Positions 34,831-43,504 of a stretch of 64,000 nt of DNA are shown here, one piece after another. The notes below the pieces were generated by a model. That model was not told the origin of the DNA and made no database searches. It saw only the letters and a list, made by a program, of their open reading frames with translations. The position numbers and the translations under genes are program-made. The stretch is from contig JAEXGH010000001.1 in assembly GCA_023450935.1 (NCBI GenBank), positions 40,038-104,037 on the forward strand, given 5' to 3'. This DNA comes from Verrucomicrobiota bacterium. Its GTDB lineage: Bacteria > Verrucomicrobiota > Verrucomicrobiia > Opitutales > Intestinicryptomonadaceae. Within the stretch, counting starts at the first letter, position 1. Each line of letters opens with the position of its first letter.

Positions 34831-35544
34831 CTACTGCTGGGGAGCTGCGTGTCTTTTGCCGCCCCTGTTTTGGTGGCGTCTGAAGTTGCCGCCGTTTTTG
34901 TTGAAGCTCTTTTGGTTGTTGAACTTTCTTTTGCCCCTGAAATCCTTCTTGAAGTTCTTGTCGAACTTTCTGTTGCGACCGAATTTCTTTTCCTTTTTGC
35001 CTCCGAAAATCGACTTCAAGGCCGCCTTGATTCTCTCGAAAATGGAGGGTTTGCACTTGGCTTCGTCCGCCGAACTGTAGGAGACAACGCCGTCGAATTT
35101 CTTGCTTTCGTCGAAGCGGCGCGGACGTTTGTCGTCAAGGCGGACTTCGATTGTTCTGGGCGTAAACTCCCTCTTTTCGAACGACGGTCCTTCATGCTTT
35201 TCGGCGGGTTCGCCGGCGCGTTCACATTCGGCTTTTTCGCAGCCTTCCGAGGGCATTTCAGCGTTTTCGGGGTCGGTTTTTTCGAAACGTCTGTTCTTTT
35301 TGCTCTGGTATCCGTTGATGTTGGAACCGCTTAGTCTTTCGGCTTCTTTGGAGATGTCGGCAATTTCGCCGCACGCCAATTCGCCCGATTTTTTCGATTG
35401 TGCCGCAGCCGCTCTGCCGTTTCTGCCGTTTCTACGGCGCGTGCATTTCGGCTTCTCCGAGGCGGAAGATTCTACTGCGGTTTGAACGGGCTGTTCAACC
35501 GCCGCGACCTGTTGTTCGGAGTCGTTTTGATTGTTTTCTTCCAT
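34831..35544 (-). CDS. Low-complexity basic protein of unknown function
   Basis: A 237-residue protein with no recognisable fold. The first 40 residues are acidic/Gln-rich, residues 35-50 hold an Arg/Gly patch (TRRRNGRNGR), the middle is charged, and residues 165-235 are densely Lys/Arg/Phe/Asn (KFGRNRKFDKNFKKDFRGK, then NFRRHQNRGGKRH). Such tails bind RNA or form condensates in other proteins, but this is inference. It is monocistronic with its own terminator. Confidence 0.7.
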   Translation of the reverse strand: MEENNQNDSEQQVAAVEQPVQTAVESSASEKPKCTRRRNGRNGRAAAAQSKKSGELACGEIADISKEAERLSGSNINGYQSKKNRRFEKTDPENAEMPSEGCEKAECERAGEPAEKHEGPSFEKREFTPRTIEVRLDDKRPRRFDESKKFDGVVSYSSADEAKCKPSIFERIKAALKSIFGGKKEKKFGRNRKFDKNFKKDFRGKRKFNNQKSFNKNGGNFRRHQNRGGKRHAAPQQ

Positions 35545-35793
35545 GATTGTATGTTTTTATGTTATTGCGGACGGGCGATTTGCCCCTGAAAAGGATTGTC
35601 CCGTTTTGGTTGTGTTCCGCGTCCGCGCCTTAATATTGTAAAGAACAATCCATACCGTCTTGCAAACAAGAGCCTAAATACGATTTTTCGGACAAATCAA
35701 TAAGTTTCCAATCACAACACATTTTGAACATTATGACAATATTTTTTTTAAGAAAGTCTCGACATATTTGCGGGACGTTGTTTTATCCTCTTT

Positions 35794-36393
35794 ATGTTCA
35801 AAATGAAAAGTTTGGTAGACAATCTCTCCGCGAGGGGATTCAAGGTTCACTGTTTCAATACCGCGCAGGAAGCGAAGGTGTTTTTCCAAAACGAAATATT
35901 CGGCACAAGCGTTGGGTTCGGCGGCTCCGTAACTATTTCGCAACTTGGCTTATACGATATGCTCAAAGAGCGCAACAGGGTGTTCTTCCACTCGGTTGAC
36001 AAGTCGCCCGACGTTCTCGCGAATGCGGCGGCTGCGGAAGTCTACATTTTGGGGGCGAACGCAGTTTCGCAGACGGGAGAAATAGTAAACATCGACGGTC
36101 GGGGCAACAGGGTTTCGGGGTGCATTTGGGGTGCGAACCGCAAGCGCGTATACATAGTTTTCGGCGAAAACAAGATTACCGAAGACCTGCCGAGCGCGAT
36201 TTTCAGGGCTCGCAACATCGCCGCTCCGCAGAACGCGCGCAGGCTCAATCTGAAAACCCCGTGCGCAATAAAGGCCGACAAGTGCTACAACTGCAATAGT
36301 CCGCAGAAAATCTGCCGAGTCCTCACAGTGCTTTCAAACCCCACTTCCGCCGAGACGCACATCGTGATAATATCGGAGGATTTGGGCTACTGA
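35794..36393 (+). CDS. LUD-domain (LutC/YkgG-like) protein
   Basis: A 199-residue single-domain protein of the DUF162/LUD family. It shows VGFGGSVTISQLGLYDML, VFFHSVDKSPD, AAEVYILGANAVSQTGEIVNID and the C-terminal KCYNCNSPQKIC followed by HIVIISEDLGY, typical of stand-alone LUD proteins. Relatives act in lactate oxidation with LutA/LutB, which are not next to it, so its role here is open. A second ATG three codons in (35803) could be the start. The 249-nt gap upstream shows no gene. Confidence 0.88.
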   Translation: MFKMKSLVDNLSARGFKVHCFNTAQEAKVFFQNEIFGTSVGFGGSVTISQLGLYDMLKERNRVFFHSVDKSPDVLANAAAAEVYILGANAVSQTGEIVNIDGRGNRVSGCIWGANRKRVYIVFGENKITEDLPSAIFRARNIAAPQNARRLNLKTPCAIKADKCYNCNSPQKICRVLTVLSNPTSAETHIVIISEDLGY

Positions 36394-36506
36394 TGTTTTG
36401 CGCGCCGCGCGCAAATGCCGAGAAAAAAAGTGAAAAAAAGTGTTGCAAAATGCGGCGTGTTGGCGTGTAATACCCGCTTTATTGATTTTCAAAAAGGAGA
36501 AATTTT

Positions 36507-36665
36507 ATGTCACAGCACAACAGTTTTAAAAGCGGCGGTTCATCGACTTCTAAAAAACGCAGCGTTCTTAAGCGTTTTGAACGTATCGACTTGTTGCGTA
36601 AACGCGGCGCGTTGAAAACGGTTACCCGCGTAACGGGTCTTCCCAAGACAAAGCCCGCCGAATAG
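36507..36665 (+). CDS. PVC-type small basic protein
   Basis: A 52-residue highly basic protein, too short for ordinary gene calls. It reads MSQHNSFKSGGSSTSKKRS, then VLKRFERIDLLRKRG and VTGLPKTKPAE. This matches the family described as a one-per-genome small basic protein of Chlamydiae, Verrucomicrobia and relatives, thought to be ribosome or rRNA related. A good ribosome site (AAAGGAGA) lies seven bases before the ATG and a terminator follows. It is useful here as a lineage marker. Confidence 0.88.
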   Translation: MSQHNSFKSGGSSTSKKRSVLKRFERIDLLRKRGALKTVTRVTGLPKTKPAE

Positions 36666-36692
36666 GTCGGTTTGTTTTGCGCGTGTTTATGT

Positions 36693-36729
36693 AAAAAACG
36701 GATTTCGCACGGCGGATTCCGTTTTTTTT
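36693..36729 (+). terminator. Rho-independent terminator after the small basic protein
   Basis: Arms AAAAAACGGA and TCCGTTTTTTTT pair around a 15-nt loop and end in eight T, 28 nt after the stop. Confidence 0.8.
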
Positions 36730-36736
36730 CGCCCGA

Positions 36737-37768
36737 ATGCGTTTTTTGATTGCCCTGAGGGCGTTAACGTGGACAATTAAAACCGTCTTGAATAAACTAT
36801 ACAAATCCAGTTGCCCGTTCGATTCCGTTAAGAGTTCGATGAAGTCGTTGTTCGACTTATTTGGACGCTTTCTCGCCGAGCAGGCGGTCGGTTTCGTTCC
36901 CGAAATACGCGAAGCCGCAAAGGCGGTTATAAGACCCAACGGCAAGCTGATTCGTCCCACGCTCGTTTTTTCTTCGATGCTTGCCGACGCCGACGAAGAT
37001 GCGGCCGTGCGCAGGGCGGCGATTGTAGAGCTCACGCACATTTCCACTCTCGTTCACGACGACGTTATCGATAACGCAACCCTCCGCAGAAATTGCGCCA
37101 CAACAAACGCCAAATACGGTGTGCGCACAGCCATTCTGCTCGGCGACGTGATTTTCTCGCACATGATGTCGCTTGCTTTTGCCGACGCCGACCGCAGCGT
37201 TGCCGAGCTTACCTCGCGCTATATCCGCATTATTTGCGATGGTGAAATAAGGCAGACGCTCTCCGACAAAAACGAGATTGTCTCTCCCGAAAGGTATTTC
37301 GAGATTGTCTACGGAAAAACGGCGGCGTTGTTCGAGCTTTCATGCAGGCTGGGCGCGATGTCGCCGAACGCGCCGCAGGCGTGGATCGAGGCGGCGTTGG
37401 AGGCTGGCAGGCAGCTCGGTATTGCCTATCAGATTTACGACGACGTCTGCGACTGGTTTATGAGCGAAACCGACGCGGGTAAAACTCTCGGGACCGATTT
37501 GGTTTCGGGCAAGCAGACTTTCCCGCTGATTGCGCTTATGCGCACGTTCCCGAAGGAACGCGCCTCCGATTTTCTCCGCTCGTTGCCGAATTCGGATTTC
37601 GCAACAATACGCGCAAAAATGACGGAATGCGGCGCGCTTGAAACTTCGGAAAAGGAATTTTTGAGCAGGATTTCGGCGGCGGAAAACGCGCTTGCCGGCT
37701 TTCCGCAGTTCAATGCAAAATTGCTCGAGTGTTGCGCCGCCCTCAGGGAAATGGATTTCGTAAAGTAG
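36737..37768 (+). CDS. Polyprenyl (all-trans) diphosphate synthase
   Basis: Builds the prenyl tail of menaquinone or a related lipid from IPP. Both aspartate-rich motifs are seen: HDDVIDNATLRR and YDDVCDWF, with GKLIRPTLVFSS upstream and GKTAALFELSCRLGA between. The start is uncertain: ATG 36737 lacks a ribosome site, and ATG 36839 (MKSLFDLFGRF) gives a more standard 309-residue protein. The second motif is DDxxD without the longer DFTD form of IspB, but chain length cannot be set by eye. It is followed by hemA after one base, so both are co-transcribed. Confidence 0.88.
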   Translation: MRFLIALRALTWTIKTVLNKLYKSSCPFDSVKSSMKSLFDLFGRFLAEQAVGFVPEIREAAKAVIRPNGKLIRPTLVFSSMLADADEDAAVRRAAIVELTHISTLVHDDVIDNATLRRNCATTNAKYGVRTAILLGDVIFSHMMSLAFADADRSVAELTSRYIRIICDGEIRQTLSDKNEIVSPERYFEIVYGKTAALFELSCRLGAMSPNAPQAWIEAALEAGRQLGIAYQIYDDVCDWFMSETDAGKTLGTDLVSGKQTFPLIALMRTFPKERASDFLRSLPNSDFATIRAKMTECGALETSEKEFLSRISAAENALAGFPQFNAKLLECCAALREMDFVK

Positions 37769-37769
37769 T

Positions 37770-38759
37770 ATGCCCCAAAACCTGTATCTTTGCGGAATTT
37801 CGCACGAAACGGCGGACGCTTCGGCGGTGGGCTGTTGTTCCGTTGCGAAGGGCGAAAGGGCGGGGTCGGAGGAGCGGCTTATGCGCCGTTTCGGCGCGTC
37901 GGAGGCGGTGCTGCTTTCAACTTGCAACAGGGTTGAGTATTATTTTACCGCCGATTCCGTCGATTTCGATTCGCTCAAAAACGAATTTTTTTGTGGGCAG
38001 CAGCGGTTTTGCTATGTCAAAAAAAACGGGGCGGCGGCGGCGCATTTGTTCGAAGTGGCGTCGGGGTTGCGCTCGCAGATGACGGGCGAAACCGAGATTT
38101 TCGGGCAGGTTAAAGATGCCTACGCGCGCGCGTTCGAAAGCGGGCATTGCGCCGCGGTGCTCAATGCGCTATTCCAAAAGGCGGCGCAGGTAGGCAAATG
38201 GGTCCGCACAAATACGGATATAGGGCACGGGAAAATCAGCATAGGCAGCGTTAGCGCGGAGCTTGCCGCGCAGATTTTCGACGGTATACAGCGCGCCAAA
38301 ATCCTGCTTGTAGGCTCGGGCGAGGCGGGAAGGCTGATTGCCGCCGCGCTGTTTGTGCGGGGGGCGAAAAATACCACCATTGTTTCTGCCCGCCGCGCAA
38401 ACGCCGACCTGCTCGCCGCCCAAATAGGCGTTCAAAGCGACGACGCCTCCGCGGCGTTCGCGCGTTTGAGCGAGTTCGACATTGTTGTGTGCGCAAGTTC
38501 CGCGGGAAAAATCATCAACGCCGATATGCTCCGCGCCGCGCTTGAAAAGCGGCAAAGCCCGATGTTTGTAATCGATCTCTCCGTCCCCAAAAACGTGGAC
38601 GAAAATTGCGCCGATTTGGACGACGTATTTTTATACGATATGAACGACCTTTCCGAAATTGCCGCTGCAAATATGAATTTGCGCAAGGGCGAAATTTTGA
38701 AAGCTCGCGAGGCTATTGAAAAAAAGGCGGCATCGCTGATTGAAAAGCTCGGGTTGTAG
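37770..38759 (+). CDS. hemA: Glutamyl-tRNA reductase (short form)
   Basis: First enzyme of C5 heme synthesis; reduces glutamyl-tRNA to glutamate-1-semialdehyde. Landmarks are CGISHETADAS, the nucleophilic Cys in LLSTCNRVEYY, MTGETEIFGQVKDAY, GKISIGSVSAELA and the NADPH motif LLVGSGEAGRL, then VIDLSVPKNVDE. At 329 residues it lacks most of the C-terminal helical dimerisation domain found in about 420-residue homologues; the stop is followed by non-coding sequence, so this looks natural rather than a frameshift. Heme supply would serve the SdhC cytochrome. Confidence 0.92.
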   Translation: MPQNLYLCGISHETADASAVGCCSVAKGERAGSEERLMRRFGASEAVLLSTCNRVEYYFTADSVDFDSLKNEFFCGQQRFCYVKKNGAAAAHLFEVASGLRSQMTGETEIFGQVKDAYARAFESGHCAAVLNALFQKAAQVGKWVRTNTDIGHGKISIGSVSAELAAQIFDGIQRAKILLVGSGEAGRLIAAALFVRGAKNTTIVSARRANADLLAAQIGVQSDDASAAFARLSEFDIVVCASSAGKIINADMLRAALEKRQSPMFVIDLSVPKNVDENCADLDDVFLYDMNDLSEIAAANMNLRKGEILKAREAIEKKAASLIEKLGL

Positions 38760-38981
38760 CATTACGTTCTGCTTGCTGGTGCGGCGCGCGGTTGTTCCCG
38801 CCATTCATTGATATTGCTGTCGTTCGGGTTCGGTTTTGCGCATTGCGCGCGTTGTTTCTGTATCGCTTCGAAACGCCGAGAAAAGCATTTTCGCCCGAAA
38901 ACAAATCAGCTCTGCGCAAAAAACGCAAAAAAATCCCCCGACCCGCTCTTGGCGAATTCGGAGGATTTTCCTTTCCCGCAA

Positions 38982-39055
38982 TGGGCGATGCAGGACTCGA
39001 ACCTGCGACATCCTGTGTGTAAGACAGACACTCTAACCAACTGAGTTAATCGCCC
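38982..39055 (-). tRNA. tRNA-Val (anticodon UAC)
   Basis: The minus strand folds as a full cloverleaf. Acceptor GGGCGAT pairs with ATCGCCC, D-arm ACTC/GAGT, and the anticodon stem has loop CTTACAC with anticodon TAC. The T-arm is GCAGG/CCTGC with TTCGAGT. Discriminator A; CCA is not encoded. The 222 nt between hemA and this gene hold no other feature I can support. Confidence 0.97.
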
Positions 39056-39123
39056 TCGCGTGAATAATTGTCGGGCTATGTTGTGGATTTCCTTCTCGGA
39101 CTCAAGCTTTTTTTCGATTTTTT

Positions 39124-40353
39124 TTACTGTTGCGCGTTTTTTCCGCTTTGTTTCATAGCCTGCAGTGTCCGCACGCGCGGCAGAAAATACGCCACAAAGC
39201 CCAGTAGCGGCAGGAACGCCACTATTTTATACACAGTCTCTATGCCGAATATGTCCGCCATATTTCCCAACAATGCCGACATCACGCCCGCCGCGCCGAA
39301 TGCCAGCCCGAACATCAGCCCCGATACCATTCCCACTCGGGTCGGGAAAAGTTCCTGCGCATAAATGAGTATGGCGGAAAACGCCGACGAAATTATGAAG
39401 CCTATAACCACGCTCAAAACCGCAGTCCAAGCGAGGTTCGCGTAGGGCATCGCAAGCGCGAAAGGCGCGGCGCCTACTATCGAGCCCCAGATGACGAGAC
39501 GCCTCCCTATTCTGTCGCCCACGGGGCCGCCCACTAGCGTTCCCATTGCCGCCGCAAACAAAAAAAGCGTAAGCAGGCACTGCGCCGTTTCCACCGATGT
39601 CCCGAATTTGTGCATTAAATAAAATGTATAATAGTTCGATATACTTATTGTATATCCGTTTTTAGTGAACACTAAAAACACCAAAATCGCCAAAATAAAC
39701 AGAACCGTCCTTCGGGGCAGCGGCGCGGAACCGCCGTCGGGCGCGCGTTTTGCGGCGGTCTCGTTTCTTCTGCGCTCGCAGATTTTTTGCCCATACCACT
39801 TGCATACGGGAATAAGCCCCACTATTGCGACGAACGCGCAGACCGAGAAAAACGCCACGTTTTGCTGCCCGTAGGGCGAAACAAACAACGCCGCAAGCAG
39901 CGGCCCCATTGCGTATCCTAACGACCCGCCCACTTGGAATATCGACTGCGCAAGTCCGCGCCGCCCTCCCGACGCCATCGACGTGAGTTTTGCCGCCTCG
40001 GGGTGCAGAACCGACGAACCCACTCCCGAGAATACGACCGCCACAAACAGCATTTCGGGTGATGTCGAAACGGAAATCAACAACAGCCCGAGCATTGTGA
40101 AGGTCATGCCAATCGGCAGAACCCACGGATTCGGTTTCCTGTCGAAAACATACCCGCACACGGGCTGGAAAATGGAGGCGGAAATTTGGTATGTGAGCGT
40201 TACCGCCCCTATCTGCGCAAAGTTCAGCGCAAGGTTTGTTTTCAACAGCGGATAAATCGCCGAAATCAGCGACTGCATTGTGTCGTTGAGGCAGTGCGCC
40301 AGACTCAGCGCAAACAGTATTCCGTAGAGAGTTCCCCTGTTTTCTTTTTTCAT
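39124..40353 (-). CDS. MFS transporter of the fosmidomycin-resistance (Fsr) type
   Basis: A 409-residue twelve-helix major facilitator. The N-terminal half has HCLNDTMQSLISAIYPLLK and the Fsr-family block GVGSSVLHPEAAKLTSM with GGRRGLAQSIFQVGGSLGYAMGPL; the second half has GGPVGDRIGRRLVIWGS. A cytoplasmic loop of about 30 residues (RRRNETAAKRAPDGG) divides the halves. Fsr exports fosmidomycin and other small molecules; the native substrate here is unknown. Stands alone beside tRNA-Val. Confidence 0.82.
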   Translation of the reverse strand: MKKENRGTLYGILFALSLAHCLNDTMQSLISAIYPLLKTNLALNFAQIGAVTLTYQISASIFQPVCGYVFDRKPNPWVLPIGMTFTMLGLLLISVSTSPEMLFVAVVFSGVGSSVLHPEAAKLTSMASGGRRGLAQSIFQVGGSLGYAMGPLLAALFVSPYGQQNVAFFSVCAFVAIVGLIPVCKWYGQKICERRRNETAAKRAPDGGSAPLPRRTVLFILAILVFLVFTKNGYTISISNYYTFYLMHKFGTSVETAQCLLTLFLFAAAMGTLVGGPVGDRIGRRLVIWGSIVGAAPFALAMPYANLAWTAVLSVVIGFIISSAFSAILIYAQELFPTRVGMVSGLMFGLAFGAAGVMSALLGNMADIFGIETVYKIVAFLPLLGFVAYFLPRVRTLQAMKQSGKNAQQ

Positions 40354-40450
40354 AACCCGAATATCTGACCGATTCCACGCGTTTTCAATCCTTTATTTTC
40401 AGCCTCCGTTTTTGTTGCCGAACGGCAAACGGCGCAAAAACGCGGGCGCA

Positions 40451-40476
40451 AAAAAAGCCCCGCAAGGGGCTTTTTT
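40451..40476. terminator. Terminator after the CapD-like gene
   Basis: Stem AGCCCC / GGGGCT with loop GCAA, flanked by six A and six T, so it works in either direction. It lies 46 nt past the stop of the minus-strand dehydratase gene. Confidence 0.88.
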
Positions 40477-40521
40477 GGAATGCATCCGCCTCCGCCGCGT
40501 CGGGGAGGTGTCGAACGGGGA

Positions 40522-42384
40522 TTAGTCGTAGAACTGGACGTTGTATTCTTTGACATTCGAAAGAATGTATTTTTTCAAGTCGTTGTTCGAAGATGTATCG
40601 GCGATTGTCTCGATTTTCGAAACGAAGTCCCGCATTTCGTCGAACGACGGCGGTTCGGATACGAAGCCGAATATGCGTTCGTGCGGGGTTTTTACGAGCG
40701 ATTCGTTTTTGTGCTGGAGCTCCTCGTAAAGTTTTTCGCCGGGACGCAAACCGATGAATTTTATTTTTATGTCCACGTCGGGTTCGAAGCCGCTCAGGCG
40801 TATCATATGCCGCGCCAAGTCCACTATTTTGACGGGTTCGCCCATGTCGAGCACGAAAATTTCCCCGCCTGTTGCCTGCGCGCCGCATTGCAGCACAAGC
40901 CCGACCGCCTCGGGGATTGTCATGAAGTAGCGCGTGACTTCTGGGTGGGTTACGGTTACGGGGCCGCCTTCTTCAATCTGTCTTTTGAACGTCAAAATCA
41001 CGCTGCCCGAAGAGCCGAGCACGTTCCCGAAGCGCACCGCCACAAACTGCGTTTTGTTGTCGGGCTTGTTTTGCATTGACTGCACAACCTTTTCGGCGAG
41101 TCGTTTCGTTGCCCCCATGACGTTTGTGGGATTGATTGCCTTGTCTGTAGAAATCAGCAGGAATTTTTCCGCGCCGTATTTGCTTGCAAGTTGCGCCACG
41201 CGCCAAGTGCCGAGCGTGTTGTTTTTGAGCGCCTCTCCCGGCTGGGCTTCCATCATCGGGACATGTTTGTGTGCGGCCGCGTGGAAGATGATCTGCGGCT
41301 TATACATCGAAATTATGTGTTCCATTCTGTGTTCGTCGGCGACGCTCCCGACGAGCGATTTTATCGATACGCCGTAGCCCGCGTTGAGCACTTTCTGCTC
41401 TATCTTGAACAGCTGGACTTCGCAGTGGTCGAGCAGCAGCAGCAACGACGGCGATTTCGCCGCAATCTGCATGCAAAGTTCGCTGCCTATGCTTCCGCCC
41501 GCGCCCGTAACCATTATGATTTTCCCCTTAATCATATTGTCAACCTCCTCAGAATTAAGCGCAATTTGGGGCCTGTTGAGAACGTCTTCGATACTCACTT
41601 CGTGGATATTCGAAACCTTCGAGATGCCCGCCGCGAGTTCGTAGTAGGACGGCACAATACTCACTTCTATGCCGAGTTTGGAGAATTTCGAGGTAATGTC
41701 GGAAATATGTTTGTTAGGCAGGTTCGATATCGCTATAACGGCCCTGTCGATTTTCATATTCATTACGAACGCGCGGAAATCGGTATTCAGGTCGAATATG
41801 TTAAGTCCCAATATTTGTCTGCCGATTTTCTCTGGAGATTCGTCCAAAAACGCGACGGGCTTAAGCCCCATATTCGGCTTGGAAAGCATGTCGGAGGCGA
41901 GCGAGAACCCGAGGTTGCCCGCGCCTATTATTGCAACGCGCTTTTGTTTGAACGCATGGACGGAATCGCGCATAAGGCGTTCGCGCCACACGCGCAGGGA
42001 AAGTCTGAATCCGCAAATCATCACTATTGCGCAGATGTAGTCCATAACCACCACGCCGCGCGATATAACCATTCCCGAAAACGACAGGCACAAAAACAAC
42101 ACCGACGCTACCGTCATCGACCAAAACACACGCAGCAAATCGGGCATATGGAAAAACGCCAGCAACTCTCTGAGTCTCCCAAACACGACAAGCGACACCA
42201 ACTGAATGGGAATTAGCACAAAATACACCGACTTCAACCATTCGTTTTTATAGATATCTTTAAAGTTAAAGTCGAACCTCAGCATAACCGAAATATGGGC
42301 GGCTATCAGCAAAATACCGAAGTAAATCAGGAAAATCGCCAACGTTCTAAGCGAGAACAGGCTTCTTAAATAACTCTTCTTCAT
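40522..42384 (-). CDS. Membrane-bound nucleotide-sugar 4,6-dehydratase (CapD/PglF/FlaA1-type)
   Basis: A 620-residue polysaccharide-biosynthesis protein. Four N-terminal membrane helices (about 13-125) are followed by a first Rossmann-like domain (VAIIGAGNLGFSLA, about 148). The catalytic extended-SDR domain has VTGAGGSIGSELC at about 293 and FHAAAHKHVPMME. Its active-site motif is STDKAINPTNVMGATKR, in which the Lys-Met pair replaces the SDR Tyr-Lys region as usual for this family; then RFGNVLGSSGSV and GLRPGEKLYEEL. It makes a 4-keto-6-deoxy sugar nucleotide for surface glycans. No glycan cluster adjoins it. Confidence 0.93.
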   Translation of the reverse strand: MKKSYLRSLFSLRTLAIFLIYFGILLIAAHISVMLRFDFNFKDIYKNEWLKSVYFVLIPIQLVSLVVFGRLRELLAFFHMPDLLRVFWSMTVASVLFLCLSFSGMVISRGVVVMDYICAIVMICGFRLSLRVWRERLMRDSVHAFKQKRVAIIGAGNLGFSLASDMLSKPNMGLKPVAFLDESPEKIGRQILGLNIFDLNTDFRAFVMNMKIDRAVIAISNLPNKHISDITSKFSKLGIEVSIVPSYYELAAGISKVSNIHEVSIEDVLNRPQIALNSEEVDNMIKGKIIMVTGAGGSIGSELCMQIAAKSPSLLLLLDHCEVQLFKIEQKVLNAGYGVSIKSLVGSVADEHRMEHIISMYKPQIIFHAAAHKHVPMMEAQPGEALKNNTLGTWRVAQLASKYGAEKFLLISTDKAINPTNVMGATKRLAEKVVQSMQNKPDNKTQFVAVRFGNVLGSSGSVILTFKRQIEEGGPVTVTHPEVTRYFMTIPEAVGLVLQCGAQATGGEIFVLDMGEPVKIVDLARHMIRLSGFEPDVDIKIKFIGLRPGEKLYEELQHKNESLVKTPHERIFGFVSEPPSFDEMRDFVSKIETIADTSSNNDLKKYILSNVKEYNVQFYD

Positions 42385-42446
42385 GGAAATTACAATGCTT
42401 CAAATATATCCGCATTAGAGCAAATTTTATTTGAATTTGCAAGTAT

Positions 42447-42635
42447 TTTATATGTTCTAAAGCGGCGGCAATCGGCACAGCCGATATGCCTTTGTCTCAA
42501 ATTAAAGTTTTGTGTGTCCCGAAGCGGCTACTGCTGAACTCTATTCAGTGAGCCTTTGGTTATCGATTAAAGAGGGAGGGTGCAAGCGGCGGCTGAATTT
42601 TGTTCGGTGCGTTTTTGATTGTCGTTAAAAAGAAA
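42447..42635 (-). repeat. Cluster of family B repeats (B6, B7, degenerate B8)
   Basis: Three successive minus-strand copies fill most of the 441-nt gap between the dehydratase gene and rpmB. B6 (42447-42512) has inner stem ATCGGC/GCCGAT as in B2. B7 (42513-42572) has CTGAA/TTCAG. B8 (42580-42635) is eroded with GCTGAA/TTCGGTGC. Each keeps the TTAAAG and AAGCGGC flanks. From 42636 to 42760 nothing recognisable is seen. Confidence 0.65.
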
Positions 42636-42761
42636 ATAGTTCTCCTACAATCTTCGGTTTTGTCGGTATGCTTTTTGAGAAACAAGCGTCAAAGAAAATT
42701 ATTTTTTACAACTTTCATGCCGTCCAACGCGTCTAACGCCGCGAAAATATAATACAAAAAC

Positions 42762-42785
42762 AAAAAAGCGGGACAAAATCCCGCT
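42762..42785 (-). terminator. Terminator of rpmB
   Basis: Stem AGCGGGA / TCCCGCT with a 5-nt loop followed, on the minus strand, by a T-run. It starts about 41 nt after the rpmB stop. A second small hairpin (CCGC-ttt-GCGG) lies just before it. Confidence 0.85.
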
Positions 42786-42825
42786 CAAAAAACCGCTTTC
42801 GCGGCAAAATCAAAGAGTCCGAAGC

Positions 42826-43056
42826 TTACGCCTTTTCGACCAAGCCAGCCTTGATAGCCTTTACGCTCACCCAAGCGCGCTTTACCGCGCCGGTTTCCGT
42901 GCGAACCTTGATGCGCTGGACATTCGGCTTGAAAGTGCGCTTTGTCTGTTTGACGAGCTGCAAACCGATACCGCCGCTTTTCTTGCTCTGACCTTTGTGG
43001 ATAATCTTGCGACCACTTACGGGGCGCTTACCAGTTACTGAACATACTCTTGCCAT
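42826..43056 (-). CDS. rpmB: 50S ribosomal protein bL28
   Basis: A 76-residue basic protein with the L28 start ARVCSVTGKRPVSGRKI and the core FKPNVQRIKVRTETGAVKRAWVSVKAIKAGLVE. Only one cysteine is present, so it is of the zinc-free type. The small basic gene at 43176 lies upstream on the same strand. Confidence 0.96.
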   Translation of the reverse strand: MARVCSVTGKRPVSGRKIIHKGQSKKSGGIGLQLVKQTKRTFKPNVQRIKVRTETGAVKRAWVSVKAIKAGLVEKA

Positions 43057-43175
43057 AAAATTATTTCCTGCATGTAAAAATTAAAGGGTGATACTCTACG
43101 AATCCGAACGAATTTTTCAAGTTTTATTTTTCTACCGCGCAAACCGACGCCCAACGCCCCGATTCGCCCGCCGAA

Positions 43176-43349
43176 CTACGCTGAAACGCCAAGGGCAACC
43201 AGTTTTCTGGAAGCCTTGTATGCGCTCAAGCGCGCCTTGCGTTTACGCGAAGCCAAAAGTCTCTGTCTTTGTGGATTGGGTTTTTTGCCCGCGGCTTTCT
43301 TGCCGGGTTTACGTTTTGCGCACGAAGACCATTGTACGAGTCCGCTCAT
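43176..43349 (-). CDS. Small Lys/Arg-rich protein upstream of rpmB
   Basis: A 57-residue frame, ATG at 43349. It begins MSGLVQWSSCAKRKPGKK, continues with NPQRQRLLASRKRKARLSAY and ends KLVALGVSA. About a third of residues are Lys or Arg. Upstream is an AT-rich promoter-like region (43350-43430) that it would share with rpmB. The composition suggests a ribosome-associated protein; I do not recognise a named ribosomal family. The ribosome site is weak (AGAAAGAAA). Confidence 0.6.
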   Translation of the reverse strand: MSGLVQWSSCAKRKPGKKAAGKKPNPQRQRLLASRKRKARLSAYKASRKLVALGVSA

Positions 43350-43504
43350 ATTATTTCTTTCTGTTCAGTTCTTGTTTTTTCGTTAATTTCTAAAATTTAT
43401 AAAAGTTAAATTCGTCAAAGTAGCAGTTTTTTGTTGGCTTTCCAGCTTTTTTTTTATTTTTTTTCAAATCGGAAACTTTTTTACCGAAAAAACCGTTCTA
43501 CAAC

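Noticed and set aside
38792..39044. Short frames across the tRNA-Val region
   Set aside because: They overlap the tRNA and lack ribosome sites.
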